In this document: piece by piece, positions 27,244-37,344 of the stretch
Layout of the letters: every line of letters starts with the position of its first letter
How positions within the stretch are numbered: the first letter of the stretch is position 1
Assembly: GCA_902778135.1 (NCBI GenBank)
Contig: CACYWP010000004.1
Span: forward strand, 111,742 to 175,741
Origin: an uncultured Coriobacteriaceae bacterium
GTDB taxonomy: Bacteria; Actinomycetota; Coriobacteriia; Coriobacteriales; Atopobiaceae
Length of the DNA stretch: 64,000 nt
Reading direction: 5' to 3'
Notes under the pieces: model-generated
Databases searched by the model: none
Told to the model about the DNA's origin: nothing
What the model saw: the letters and a program-made list of their open reading frames with translations, nothing else
Program-made: the position numbers and the translations under genes

Positions 27244-29412
27244 ATGAAGGCGAACAGGGGACGGTATTCGCTGGTGGTTGGCCTTGTCGTGTGGTGTCTG
27301 GCGTGGGTGACGACGCCAACCTCGCCCCTGGCGGACGAGGTGGTCCCGGATTCCGCGCCGCAGATGGTGCTGACGCTGGATGATGCGGGCGACTCGGCTG
27401 TCGAGGACGCCGATGCGAATCTGACCCTCGACCAGGACGAGGCGGATGCGGCCGACGCGACGCAGCCCGAGGACGGGTCTGCCGAGCCAGGGGCGACTGC
27501 CGACGAGACCGAGCCGACCGAGCCGGCGGCGGCGCCAGACGAAGGGCCGATGACATCCCCCGACACGGCTGCGACTGCGGATCCGACAACTTCCGAGCCC
27601 GAGCCGACCGATGACGAAGCCGCACCCGCTGACCCTGCTCCCCTGTCCGCACCGACCCAGAGCGGCTGGGTGCAGGAGGATGGCTCCTATCGCTACTATG
27701 TCGACGGCTCGCCTCGCACCGGATGGCTCGTCTGCGACACCGACCCCCAAGGCACCAAGATCGGCATGCAGCGCTATTGGCTGGGCCCGGACGGACGGCT
27801 GGTCACCGGCGCTCTCATCAGTGCGAGTGAGGCGGGCTGGTGGGCGTATGCCCGCCCCGAGGGCTACGTCGTGCGCGGGCGTTACAGGAACCCGTCCACG
27901 GGCAACGTCTACCTTGCCGACAACGACGGTCGGCTGCTGGCGCCTGGCTGGCACGTGAGCGGCGACTATGGTCAGGGCCTGCAGCGCTACTACGTCGACC
28001 CGGACTCCCACGCCTGCGTCCCCGGGTACTCCACCAAGAGCTGGCCACACCTCACCAGGCCCGAGGGCTACGTCGCCCGCGGCAAGTACCGGGCCTCCGA
28101 CGGCCGCGTCTACCTGGCCAACGGCGACGGGAGGCTGGAGCGCGACGGCTGGCTGGTCAGCACGGCCTACGGCGACGGCCTGCAGCGCTACTACGTCGAC
28201 CCGGACTCCCACGCCTGCGTCCCCGGGTACTCCACCAAGAGCTGGCCACACTACACCAGGCCCGAGGGCTATGTCGTGCGTGGGCGCTACACCTCGGGAA
28301 GCACCATCTGGCTGGCCGACAGAAACGGGCGCGTGGCCGGCGACGGCAAGGGTGGCTGGCTGTGCACGAGCGCCTTTGGCGCGGGCACCCAGCGCTATTA
28401 CATCGATCCCACGACCCACGGCATCAAGGCGGGCCTGAACCACGTGGGTGACTGGTGGTTCTACACCCGCCCCGAGGGCTACGTGGTGCGCGGCAGCTAC
28501 GTCACGGGCAACGACGTCTACGTGGCGGACAACGAGGGACGGCTGCCCAACCTGTCCAAGAACGGCTGGGTCGTCACGAAGAGCTACGGCCAGGGCCTTC
28601 AGCGCTACTACATCTACGCCAAGACCCATGCCGCGCGGCGGGGATACTCCGCAGACGGGTACCCACACTACACGCTGTCTGCCGGCTACGTGCTGCGCGG
28701 GAGGTTCCAGCTGGGCGAGGGCGTCCTTCTGGCGGACAACGACGGACGCCTGGCCACGAAGAGGGGCTGGCTGGAGAGCGCGGCCTACGGTAACGGAAGA
28801 CAGCGCTACTACCTGCAGGCATGCTGCACGGGAGGTTTGGTCGGAGCGCAGACCGGGCTCTTCTCGGTGGACGGTAGGCTGTACTATGGGCTGCCGGGCA
28901 AGGGCTACGTGGTGCGCAACGACCGGGTCTCGGCCAAGGGCATGCTGTACGCGGCCGATTCCACCGGCGCGCTCACGAGCCTCTACCCGGCGTCGGTCAC
29001 CAACATGGTCATGCGCGCGAACCACTTCTCCAGCCCGACGGGTTGGCTGGTGATGGTGGACACCTCGGCGACCAAGGTCTGCATCTTCACCGGCTGGCAG
29101 GGTAACTGGAGCTTGGTGCGCTGGTTCGACTGCTCGTGTGGCGCGGGATCCAGCCCCACGGTCAAGGGCACGTTCTCCATCGGGTCGCGTGGGTACAGCT
29201 TCGGCGAGGAGAAGGGCTACAGCTGCTACTACTGGACCCAGTTCTACCGGGACTACCTGTTCCATTCGGTGCTGTACTACCCCAACACGCGGGCCGTGCA
29301 GGACGGGCGGCTGGGCATGCACATCTCGCACGGGTGCGTGCGCCTGGACATCAACGACGCGTACTACATCAACCAGAACGTGCCCTCTGGCACCACGGTC
29401 AACGTCGTGTAG
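27244..29412 (+). CDS. Secreted cell-wall-binding repeat protein with C-terminal L,D-transpeptidase (YkuD)
   Basis: The 722-aa product has a signal peptide (about 1-31, TPTSPLADE), an acidic Thr/Ala/Glu/Asp linker to about 138 and cell-wall-binding repeats to about 575. The C-terminal YkuD domain carries His696 and the nucleophile Cys698 in the signature ISHGCVRLD. L,D-transpeptidases make 3-3 peptidoglycan cross-links or attach proteins to the wall. The fusion suggests an enzyme that docks on wall polymers and remodels cross-links. A 75-bp exact duplication lies inside the repeat region (27976-28050 and 28177-28251), a sign of recent unit expansion. It is the third protein here on this scaffold. 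The start, ATG 27244, follows GGGAGG at 27231-27236. Confidence 0.9.
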   Translation: MKANRGRYSLVVGLVVWCLAWVTTPTSPLADEVVPDSAPQMVLTLDDAGDSAVEDADANLTLDQDEADAADATQPEDGSAEPGATADETEPTEPAAAPDEGPMTSPDTAATADPTTSEPEPTDDEAAPADPAPLSAPTQSGWVQEDGSYRYYVDGSPRTGWLVCDTDPQGTKIGMQRYWLGPDGRLVTGALISASEAGWWAYARPEGYVVRGRYRNPSTGNVYLADNDGRLLAPGWHVSGDYGQGLQRYYVDPDSHACVPGYSTKSWPHLTRPEGYVARGKYRASDGRVYLANGDGRLERDGWLVSTAYGDGLQRYYVDPDSHACVPGYSTKSWPHYTRPEGYVVRGRYTSGSTIWLADRNGRVAGDGKGGWLCTSAFGAGTQRYYIDPTTHGIKAGLNHVGDWWFYTRPEGYVVRGSYVTGNDVYVADNEGRLPNLSKNGWVVTKSYGQGLQRYYIYAKTHAARRGYSADGYPHYTLSAGYVLRGRFQLGEGVLLADNDGRLATKRGWLESAAYGNGRQRYYLQACCTGGLVGAQTGLFSVDGRLYYGLPGKGYVVRNDRVSAKGMLYAADSTGALTSLYPASVTNMVMRANHFSSPTGWLVMVDTSATKVCIFTGWQGNWSLVRWFDCSCGAGSSPTVKGTFSIGSRGYSFGEEKGYSCYYWTQFYRDYLFHSVLYYPNTRAVQDGRLGMHISHGCVRLDINDAYYINQNVPSGTTVNVV

Positions 29413-29500
29413 GGGACGCGCTGGCGCGACAGGCCTCTGCCCGTTTTGTTTTCTCGCGGTGCGCTGTCGCCCGCGCCTTGCCCGTTTGCGCATAATACTG

Positions 29501-29521
29501 GTGCGGCATTTCGGGCCGCAC
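29501..29521 (+). promoter_or_regulatory. 5' UTR hairpin before the 150-aa gene
   Basis: GTGCGGC (29501-29507) and GCCGCAC (29515-29521) form a perfect 7-bp stem just before the strong ribosome site of the next gene. It may be a terminator remnant or a leader structure; there is no T tract. Confidence 0.3.
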
Positions 29522-29540
29522 TGGCTGGGAGGGGGCGTGC

Positions 29541-29993
29541 ATGGGCAAGGGACAGCGTCGTGAGGGAGTCTCCCCGCGTCTGGACGCGCTGGCAGGCGAC
29601 CTGTTGGGCGACGCGTTGGACCTGCTGGCGGACGACCAGCCGGTTGACGTGCTGCTGGTGGTGGAGGACGAGGCGGGCAGCGTGGCCAGCTACGTCTTTG
29701 CCGAGGACAGTGCGGAGCAGTGCCTGGATGCCGCCCACGACCGCGTGCGCGCCTTGGACCGCGCGAAGGGCGACCCCGACGCCGGGCTCTCGAAGCCCGT
29801 CCGCTACGCCATCTGCTACGAGGCGGGCGTGGCTGACGAGACGGGCACCTACCAGGATGCGCTGCTGCTCGAGTTCGGCGAGCGAGGGTATCGCAGCTAC
29901 TCGGGCTACTCGTTCTTCGAGGGACGCGGCATGGGCGACGGCCTGGCGTGGACCGACCCGGCGCCCGCCGGCGAGCTGGAGCCGCTGCTCTGA
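29541..29993 (+). CDS. Conserved-looking hypothetical protein, 150 aa
   Basis: I do not recognise this family. The product is a soluble acidic protein with no signal peptide or TM segment and a mixed alpha/beta pattern (VDVLLVVEDEAGSVASYVF, RYAICYEAGVADETGTYQDALLLEFGERG). The second half reads like a small beta-sheet domain. GGGAGGGGG 6 nt before ATG 29541 is a strong ribosome site, and codon use is like its neighbours, so I consider it a real gene. It stands alone between the L,D-transpeptidase gene and the convergent GH43 gene. Confidence 0.6.
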   Translation: MGKGQRREGVSPRLDALAGDLLGDALDLLADDQPVDVLLVVEDEAGSVASYVFAEDSAEQCLDAAHDRVRALDRAKGDPDAGLSKPVRYAICYEAGVADETGTYQDALLLEFGERGYRSYSGYSFFEGRGMGDGLAWTDPAPAGELEPLL

Positions 29994-30050
29994 GCGCTGA
30001 CGCTGCCGGCCGATCTGCCCAGACAGGCCCCATCGGCCCGCTGCCCGGGC

Positions 30051-31892
30051 CTACTTGGCTATCGCGTAGAACCCCACGCCTTCGCTGCGCCACCCGTAGC
30101 CGCGCGTCAGCATGTCGCGCTCGGCGGCGTTGGTGGTGTAGTGGTGCTGCCCGCGCCACAGCCTGCCGTTGTACAGGCGATGGATGGGTATCGACCCACC
30201 GCTGAGGAACGCGACGCCCTCGTTGCGCCAGTCGCCGCTGGCCAGCAGGCTTGCCCGCTCGCCGGTGCTCGTGGTGTAGTGGTGGTCACCGCTGATGCGG
30301 TTGAACAGCCGATAGACGGGCTTCGAGCCAGAGGCGCCTGCCTCCGGGGCCTGCCAGGCGACGCCCTCGGCGCGCCAGTCCGCGTAGGCGCCCTTCCCGC
30401 ACAGGCCGTACTCGGTCACGCTGGTCGTATAGAGATGCTCCGAGGTCTTCGTGTTGTACATGCGGTAGACGGAGACGCCCCAGCGCTTTCCCCTCGAGAC
30501 GAGCAGCACCTCGCTGAGGCCCTGCGTGGAGGACATCCGCACCTCGACCGACCGCGCGTACTTGTCGGAATAGGGCAGCGTCAGCTTGGTCGCCGTGCCC
30601 GACAGCTTGTAGCCCTTCACCACGCGCGTGCCGTTGATGATGAGGTCGGCCGTTCCCGACAGCCCCGAGCGCGTTCCAAAGATCCACAGGTCGGCGACGT
30701 GGTATCCATCCGCGACGTCTATCAGCAGCGACGACGTCCGGACCGTCTCGACGTCCGTCCGGTCGCTCTGGCTGCTCACCACGTCGTGCAATGCGGTGCT
30801 CGCGACGCCCAGAGTCGAGACGCTGTAGTCCCCCGCCGGAATCTGGTAGTAGCCCTGCACGCCCGAGGGAAGCGGTTGCCGTCCGAACCCGGCGAAGTTC
30901 ACGAACATGCGGCCCTGGGCGTCGATGCCCATGCGGTCCATCATCAGCCTGCGGTCAGGCTCGCCCACCTCGTGCAGGCTGTGGTACACGAGGTAGACCT
31001 CGCCCTCGGCGACCATCAGCGTCGTGTTGTGGCCGGGGCCGAGCACGCCCAGCTCGGTGCGCACGAGCGGCGCCGACGTGGTGACCTTGGTGAAGGGCCC
31101 CTGCGGCGACTTCGAGGTGGCATAGCCGATGGAGTAGTTGGCTGTGGTGTAGCCGCCCGACGAGTACATGAGGTAGTAGGTCATGCCCCACTTGAACATC
31201 CAGGGGCCCTCGATCGTCCACGACTCCCATGGCTGGTCCATGCGCAGCACCGTCGTCGGTCCCGACTGGCGCGACCAGTCGGACCCCAGCTTCTCGACGC
31301 AGATGGAGTGGTACTCGTCCTCGTTCTTGAAGTAGAGGTAGATGTCGTTGCCCTCGAAGTAGAGGTCGGAGTCGATGGCGTTGCGCACGCTGCCCGTGTC
31401 GAGGACCTTGGGGTGGCCGAATGCGCCGGGTGCGATCTGGGTGGCCTCGGCGAAGCAGACGCGGTACTCGCGGTCCCAATAGTCGGCTGCGGTGTAGGTC
31501 AGCACGTAGGTCGTGCGTCCCCCGACGGTGCGCGTGCGGACCTCCGGTGCCCAGACGTCGCCTCGCCAGAGCCCCGTGCCCTCGAAGGCGTCGCCGGCCA
31601 GCGCGTTGCCGGCAAGCGTCCAGGTCCTGAGGTCCGAGGAGGAGTAGTACGGGATGCCCCAGCCGTCGGTCGTCGCGAAGAGATAGTAGGTGTCGGCCAC
31701 CTTGATGATGCAGGGGTCGGCCGCGTCGTCGCGCAGCTCGGAGCTGGAGAACGAGGCGCCATCGTCGCTCGGGGCCGGCTCGTCCGCCAGCGCCGGGATG
31801 GACAGGCAGGGGGCAGACACGAGCGCAAGGAGCAGCGCCACGAGGAGGTGGAGTCGCAGGAGGTGGGTGCGCGAAGGGGATTGGTTGGTCAC
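30051..31892 (-). CDS. Secreted GH43 glycoside hydrolase with C-terminal DUF5648-like repeats
   Basis: The 613-aa protein has a signal peptide (1-36, ending SIPALA) and a five-bladed GH43 domain. The three catalytic acids are visible: Asp59 in AADPCIIK (base), Asp174 in NAIDSDLYF (pKa modulator) and Glu228 in WTIEGPWMFKWG (acid). GH43 enzymes remove or cut arabinose, xylose or related residues from plant or bacterial glycans. A beta-rich middle domain follows (about 350-470), then three RxYN/YTT repeats (about 471-613) nearly matching those of the C1A peptidase (TSEHLYTTS.TEYG.CGKGAYADWRAEG). The GTG start at 31892 has AGAGGA about 6 nt upstream. It is convergent with the 150-aa gene. Substrate is not predictable from sequence. 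Confidence 0.87.
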   Translation of the reverse strand: MTNQSPSRTHLLRLHLLVALLLALVSAPCLSIPALADEPAPSDDGASFSSSELRDDAADPCIIKVADTYYLFATTDGWGIPYYSSSDLRTWTLAGNALAGDAFEGTGLWRGDVWAPEVRTRTVGGRTTYVLTYTAADYWDREYRVCFAEATQIAPGAFGHPKVLDTGSVRNAIDSDLYFEGNDIYLYFKNEDEYHSICVEKLGSDWSRQSGPTTVLRMDQPWESWTIEGPWMFKWGMTYYLMYSSGGYTTANYSIGYATSKSPQGPFTKVTTSAPLVRTELGVLGPGHNTTLMVAEGEVYLVYHSLHEVGEPDRRLMMDRMGIDAQGRMFVNFAGFGRQPLPSGVQGYYQIPAGDYSVSTLGVASTALHDVVSSQSDRTDVETVRTSSLLIDVADGYHVADLWIFGTRSGLSGTADLIINGTRVVKGYKLSGTATKLTLPYSDKYARSVEVRMSSTQGLSEVLLVSRGKRWGVSVYRMYNTKTSEHLYTTSVTEYGLCGKGAYADWRAEGVAWQAPEAGASGSKPVYRLFNRISGDHHYTTSTGERASLLASGDWRNEGVAFLSGGSIPIHRLYNGRLWRGQHHYTTNAAERDMLTRGYGWRSEGVGFYAIAK

Positions 31893-31974
31893 GGTCGTCC
31901 TCTTGTATCGTCGGCGTCATATGCGGAGGGCAAAACGTGTTCCATCATAGCCGTTGCGACAGGGATCTCGCGGA

Positions 31975-32229
31975 TTCGTCCATCGGGGACGGTTCTCCAC
32001 GGTCGAAAGTCTCGATCAGGTCCGACCTAGTTCGACCATATGGACCATCTGGATCGACCGTCAGGGACGGCAATCATCGGGGACGGTTCTCCACGGTCGA
32101 AAAGGGCTCCGACCAGCAGGGGTAGTTCTCCTCAGCCGAGGATTTTCGACCGCGGAGAACCGCCCCAGATGGTCGAGCTTCCAGGTGGCCATGGGTTTCG
32201 ACCGTGGAGAACCGTCCCAGATGGTCGAA
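31975..32229. repeat. REP-like palindrome cluster (family 1), at least four copies
   Basis: Copies lie at 31975-32007 and 32074-32102 (partial, forward) and at 32145-32177 and 32197-32229 (reverse), with degenerate pieces near 32031-32070. They occupy most of the 426-bp gap between the divergent GH43 and typA genes, so here they lie in promoter-containing DNA rather than only at gene ends. Confidence 0.8.
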
Positions 32230-32318
32230 CTACGCTGTCCCAGAAATACGCATGCTGCTATAGTTTGCAAGGAAAAATCGACAAACATCACGTCTGTTCG
32301 GCAAGAGAGGGGCGCCCC

Positions 32319-34157
<1,839 letters not shown>

Positions 34158-34192
34158 CGACGACACGGGCTTCGTGTAAGGCTGCGCTACCG

Positions 34193-34353
34193 TTGTCTGC
34201 GCAATTCACGGTGGAAACAGAGCGGCACGAGGAGCTGTCTGCGCTTTTGCGGTCTGCGTGTCGCCGGCTTCAGTTGTTTGTGTTTTCGCCTACGCAGAAA
34301 AGGCCGTATTCTGCGTAGGCGAAACTCGTAGGTTGTCCGAAACGCAGACAACG
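34193..34353. repeat. TTGTCTGCGC motif cluster (family 2), second site
   Basis: Copies of TTGTCTGCGC (34193), CTGTCTGCGC (34234), GTCTGCG and CGCAGACAAC (34343) surround a palindrome with 11-nt arms at 34289-34299 and 34309-34319 (CCTACGCAGAA...TTCTGCGTAGG). The reverse complement of the palindrome matches the one near 21190. It fills the gap between convergent typA and the TRIC gene. Confidence 0.75.
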
Positions 34354-34416
34354 GGCGACCAACCCGACCGAGCCCATCGAAACAGGGAATCCCAGCCGCC
34401 AAGACCCGGTCTCGGG

Positions 34417-35211
34417 CTACTTCTTGGTGACGCGTCCGGCTTCGTGGCGTTGCTGTTGGCGCTCGTGCTGTTCCAGCGCATGCTGGATCTCGTTGGAGGT
34501 CGCCTCGCGCGCCGCCTCGGCCACATGGTGGGCGGCGTCACGCACGGTTGGCGCGAGGTCCACGTCGGCAGGCGAATACAGGTCGTATCGCAGGCTGATG
34601 CGACGCAACAGCAGCGTCACCAGCACGCAGCCCACCAGCCCAAGAGCCTTGTCCGTTCCCACGACGGCGACAAGCAGGTAATACGTCATCGACCCAGCTA
34701 TCGCGCAGAGGGCGTACCAGTTGCTGCGCTTGAAGATGTTGGGGACCTCGCCCAGGAAGATGTCGCGCACCATTCCCCCGCCGACGCTGGTAATGCTGCC
34801 CATGAGCACGGCCGACACGGGGTAGAGACCGTAGAGGAATGCCTTGTCGGTGCCCGCGGCGGCGAACAACCCCACGGAGATGATGTCGACCCACTCCAAC
34901 AGGTGCGGGTGGGCGGTAATCGACGTAGGAAAGAGGAACCCCAGGACACCTGTGGCGATGGCGACGACGATGGCCCACCGCGACCGCAGCATATACACGT
35001 CTCCCACCTGCATGATCGTGTCGCGAACCAGCCCGCCGCCCAGACCGCACAGGATGGCCATGCTCACAAACCCGACCAGGTCGAGGTGCCGCTCTCGCGC
35101 GTGGAGCAGGCCTGACAGCGAGCCGACCATCACGGCGGCAAGGTCGAGCCAAAGCGGTACGGGCACCGCGGCCGCAGCGGGGAACTGGCTGGCGGGCAGG
35201 TCAAGTGGCAC
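34417..35211 (-). CDS. TRIC-family (UPF0126) cation channel protein
   Basis: This 264-aa membrane protein has about seven hydrophobic segments and the duplicated UPF0126 pattern: GGGLVRDTIM in repeat one and GGGMVRDIFLGEVPNIF in repeat two. Prokaryotic TRIC homologues form trimeric K+/Na+ channels in the inner membrane; the gene's physiological role is open. The tail after about 205 is a charged helix (HALEQHERQQQRHE). GTG 35211 is chosen because GGAAGGAGG lies 5 nt upstream, a better site than ATG 35244. It is convergent with typA. Confidence 0.88.
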   Translation of the reverse strand: MPLDLPASQFPAAAAVPVPLWLDLAAVMVGSLSGLLHARERHLDLVGFVSMAILCGLGGGLVRDTIMQVGDVYMLRSRWAIVVAIATGVLGFLFPTSITAHPHLLEWVDIISVGLFAAAGTDKAFLYGLYPVSAVLMGSITSVGGGMVRDIFLGEVPNIFKRSNWYALCAIAGSMTYYLLVAVVGTDKALGLVGCVLVTLLLRRISLRYDLYSPADVDLAPTVRDAAHHVAEAAREATSNEIQHALEQHERQQQRHEAGRVTKK

Positions 35212-35315
35212 GGTTTCCTCCTTCCGTGGCCCATGGTAGTGCATGCGTGCCGTGAGCCGGTGATGGACATGCGAAATTGCACCAATATGTAGGTGCATTT
35301 TCTCCGGAAGTCCGC

Positions 35316-35321
35316 TATACT
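35316..35321 (+). promoter_or_regulatory. Candidate -10 box for the tRNA-Ser pair
   Basis: TATACT lies 17 nt before the first tRNA-Ser. A convincing -35 box is not visible, so this is tentative. Confidence 0.35.
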
Positions 35322-35338
35322 GACCTATGCGATTTCAC

Positions 35339-35429
35339 GGAGAGTTGTCCGAGTGGCCGAAGGAGCACGATTGGAAATCGTGTATGCGCCGAAAGCGCAT
35401 CCAGGGTTCAAATCCCTGACTCTCCGCCA
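35339..35429 (+). tRNA. tRNA-Ser (anticodon GGA)
   Basis: The acceptor arms GGAGAGT (35339-35345) and ACTCTCC (35419-35425) pair fully, with G as discriminator and an encoded CCA. The anticodon loop TTGGAAA reads GGA. A long variable arm (TATGCGCCGAAAGCGCAT) is typical of serine tRNAs, and the T-arm is GGGTTCAAATCCC. Confidence 0.97.
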
Positions 35430-35471
35430 GCATGTTCCGCGGCGTCCCTCGGGGCGCCGCGTCACCCTTAC

Positions 35472-35562
35472 GGAGGGGTGGCAGAGTGGTTGAATGCGGC
35501 GGTCTCGAAAACCGTTTACCCCTTCACGGGGTACGAGGGTTCGAATCCCTCCTCCTCCGCCA
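35472..35562 (+). tRNA. tRNA-Ser (anticodon CGA)
   Basis: GGAGGGG (35472-35478) pairs with CTCCTCC and CCA is encoded. The anticodon loop CTCGAAA gives CGA. The variable arm (TACCCCTTCACGGGGTA) is long, and the T-arm is GAGGGTTCGAATCCCTC. It lies 42 bp after the GGA-Ser gene and is probably cotranscribed with it. Confidence 0.97.
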
Positions 35563-35572
35563 TATGATCGGC

Positions 35573-35597
35573 AGAGCCCCGGCGACGGGGCTCTTCT
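35573..35597 (+). terminator. Rho-independent-like terminator of the tRNA-Ser pair
   Basis: AGAGCCCCG (35573-35581) pairs with CGGGGCTCT (35586-35594) over a GCGA loop, followed by TCTCGT. Confidence 0.7.
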
Positions 35598-35810
35598 CGT
35601 GTGAGGGGCCCGTGTCGCGGGAGAATGTCGTTAAAGCAAGGTCAATTGCGATGAAGGAAAAGCGCCAAAGCCTTCCCTGTTTGCCATAATGGCTCGAAAG
35701 TATTTTAATTTGGAGACATGCGGTCATGTGCCGCGAGCGGGTACGAGAACGAGGAGCCGAGGATGAGGCCACGCACCATCCGGCGCTCCCTTGCGCGATA
35801 GGAAGGCACC

Positions 35811-36533
35811 ATGTTTTCACTGGGCAACAGCAAGGGCAAGAGCAGCAGCAAGGGGAAGAGCTCGCGCGGAGTGGATTCGAGCAGGCAGCTACAGAAGCTC
35901 AAGCGTCAGGACCTGCTGGAGCTGTTGGTCGAGCAGCTGCGTGAGAACGATCACCTGCAAAACGAGGTCGCCGACCTTGAGGGGAACGTCTCGGCACTGA
36001 CCGACCAGGTCGAGCGCCTGAAGGACAAGCTCGACATCAAGGACCTGCAGATCGAGCACCTGAAGGACAAGCTCAACGACAAGGACGCGCTGATCGAGCG
36101 CTTCAAGCACCGTCTCAACGAGAAGGACGAGGTGCTCGCGCAGCTGTTTGACGGCATACGCTCGCTGGCCGAGGGCGGCCATCAGGTGTCCCGCGAGGAG
36201 CTGCTGGAGGTCGAGAGCATCGCGGCGTCCTACTCCATGCGCCAGTTCATGGGCGACGACGCCGAGGAAGAGGACGAGGTCGCCGAGGACGAGGTCGCCG
36301 AGGACGAGGCTGCCGAGGACGAGGCCGCCGAGGAGGAGGCCGAGACCGACGCCGAAGCCGACGAAATCGACGCCGCCGACGCCGACGACGACGAAACCGA
36401 TGCTGACGAAACCGACGCCGACGATGCCGCCGACGAGTCCCCGGAGGATGACGAAGCCCCCGCAGAGGCTGCCGAGCCCGAGTCCGAGGAGCCCGTCGTT
36501 ACCGAAACCCCAGATGAGGAGGCGAGCGAATGA
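35811..36533 (+). CDS. Acidic coiled-coil protein coupled to a signal peptidase
   Basis: The 240-aa protein has a basic, Ser/Gly/Lys-rich start (about 1-25) and then a strong heptad coiled coil from about 30 to 110 (units such as LKDKLDIKDLQIEHLKDKLN). A short helix leads to a very acidic tail from about 148 made of repeated EDEVAEDEVAEDEAAEDEAA and Asp/Ala/Thr runs. There is no signal peptide or TM segment, so it is probably cytoplasmic and elongated. GGAAGG precedes ATG 35811. Its stop overlaps the signal peptidase start (ATGA at 36530-36533), indicating translational coupling. I do not recognise the family; a scaffold for the secretion machinery is speculation, and a DivIVA-like organiser is another possibility. 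Confidence 0.8.
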   Translation: MFSLGNSKGKSSSKGKSSRGVDSSRQLQKLKRQDLLELLVEQLRENDHLQNEVADLEGNVSALTDQVERLKDKLDIKDLQIEHLKDKLNDKDALIERFKHRLNEKDEVLAQLFDGIRSLAEGGHQVSREELLEVESIAASYSMRQFMGDDAEEEDEVAEDEVAEDEAAEDEAAEEEAETDAEADEIDAADADDDETDADETDADDAADESPEDDEAPAEAAEPESEEPVVTETPDEEASE

Positions 36534-37111
36534 GCGCCATTGACACCTCGACTCCGACCGTTGACGCTCTTGAGGCCGAGCTGGGACGCGAGAAGCATCG
36601 CAGCAACATCCTCGCCGCGCTGCGCAGCACCGTCTTCTCCCTGATCGTCGTGGCCGCGGTGGCGGTCATCATCGCCATGCTGGTGCTGCCCATCATGCAG
36701 ATCACGGGCACGTCGATGACCGACACGCTGCAGGATCAGGACATCGTGGTCACGCTGCGCGGATCCAGTTACGAGACAGGCGACGTCATCGCCTTCTACT
36801 TCAACAACAACATCCTGGTCAAGCGTGTCATCGCCACGACGGGCCAGTGGGTGGACATCACCGAGGACGGCACCGTGTACGTGGACAACGTTCGCCTCGA
36901 CGAGCCCTACCTCAACGAGAAGGCGCTGGGAGACTGTAACATCACCCTGCCCTACCAGGTGCCCGACGGCAAGATCTTCGTCATGGGAGACCACCGCTCG
37001 ACCAGCTTGGACAGCCGCAACACGGCACTGGGCTGCGTGAGCGAGGACATGGTCGTCGGCCGCCTGCTGCTGCGCGTCTGGCCGCTGAACGCGATTGGCA
37101 CGGTGCAGTAG
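36530..37111 (+). CDS. lepB: Type I signal peptidase
   Basis: This 193-aa membrane protease has one N-terminal TM helix (about 34-56). It has the S26 motifs: Ser62 in ITGTSMTDTL (nucleophile), Lys98 in ILVKRVIATTGQ (general base), YVDN box C-like residues, and the GDHRSTSLDSRN motif. The active site faces outside and cleaves signal peptides. The start overlaps the coiled-coil gene, and a strong terminator follows at 37141. It lies immediately before an array of sortase-anchored surface proteins, and several pilus loci carry a dedicated signal peptidase, so a pilus-linked role is plausible but not proven; it could also be the general enzyme. The short length matches Gram-positive SipS-like enzymes. 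Confidence 0.92.
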   Translation: MSAIDTSTPTVDALEAELGREKHRSNILAALRSTVFSLIVVAAVAVIIAMLVLPIMQITGTSMTDTLQDQDIVVTLRGSSYETGDVIAFYFNNNILVKRVIATTGQWVDITEDGTVYVDNVRLDEPYLNEKALGDCNITLPYQVPDGKIFVMGDHRSTSLDSRNTALGCVSEDMVVGRLLLRVWPLNAIGTVQ

Positions 37112-37140
37112 CCGCTGCCCATCCAGAGGAATGTCCGAAA

Positions 37141-37177
37141 CGCCCCGTCAAGGATCGCCTTGACGGGGCGTTCTTGT
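37141..37177 (+). terminator. Rho-independent terminator after lepB
   Basis: A perfect 13-bp stem (37141-37153 with 37158-37170) and an ATCG loop are followed by TTCTTGT. It ends the coiled-coil/lepB transcript and separates it from the surface-protein array. Confidence 0.85.
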
Positions 37178-37344
37178 CCGAACTGGCAAGCCGGCTCCAT
37201 CCGCCCGCAAGGCACAAACGGCACCTCCGCGCAAAAAATGTTTGGCTCACGTCGCCAACTGTGTGTCTAACTGGGAAAACGTGGCCCTAGAATTGGTCAT
37301 ACTATAGACAACAAAAAGGATGACAGCGCGGCAAGGGGGTGCCC

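Noticed and set aside
27840..28300. Regularly spaced direct repeats resembling a CRISPR array
   Set aside because: The repeats are in frame, encode wall-binding units and are separated by coding sequence rather than variable spacers.
27178..30159. 993-codon minus-strand open frame across the L,D-transpeptidase gene
   Set aside because: It runs through several real genes and intergenic DNA and has the biased composition of an antisense frame.
37280..37320. Promoter-like CATACTATAG shared loosely with CATACTAG before the 1813-aa gene
   Set aside because: The match is short, spacing to the genes differs and no -35 box is visible.
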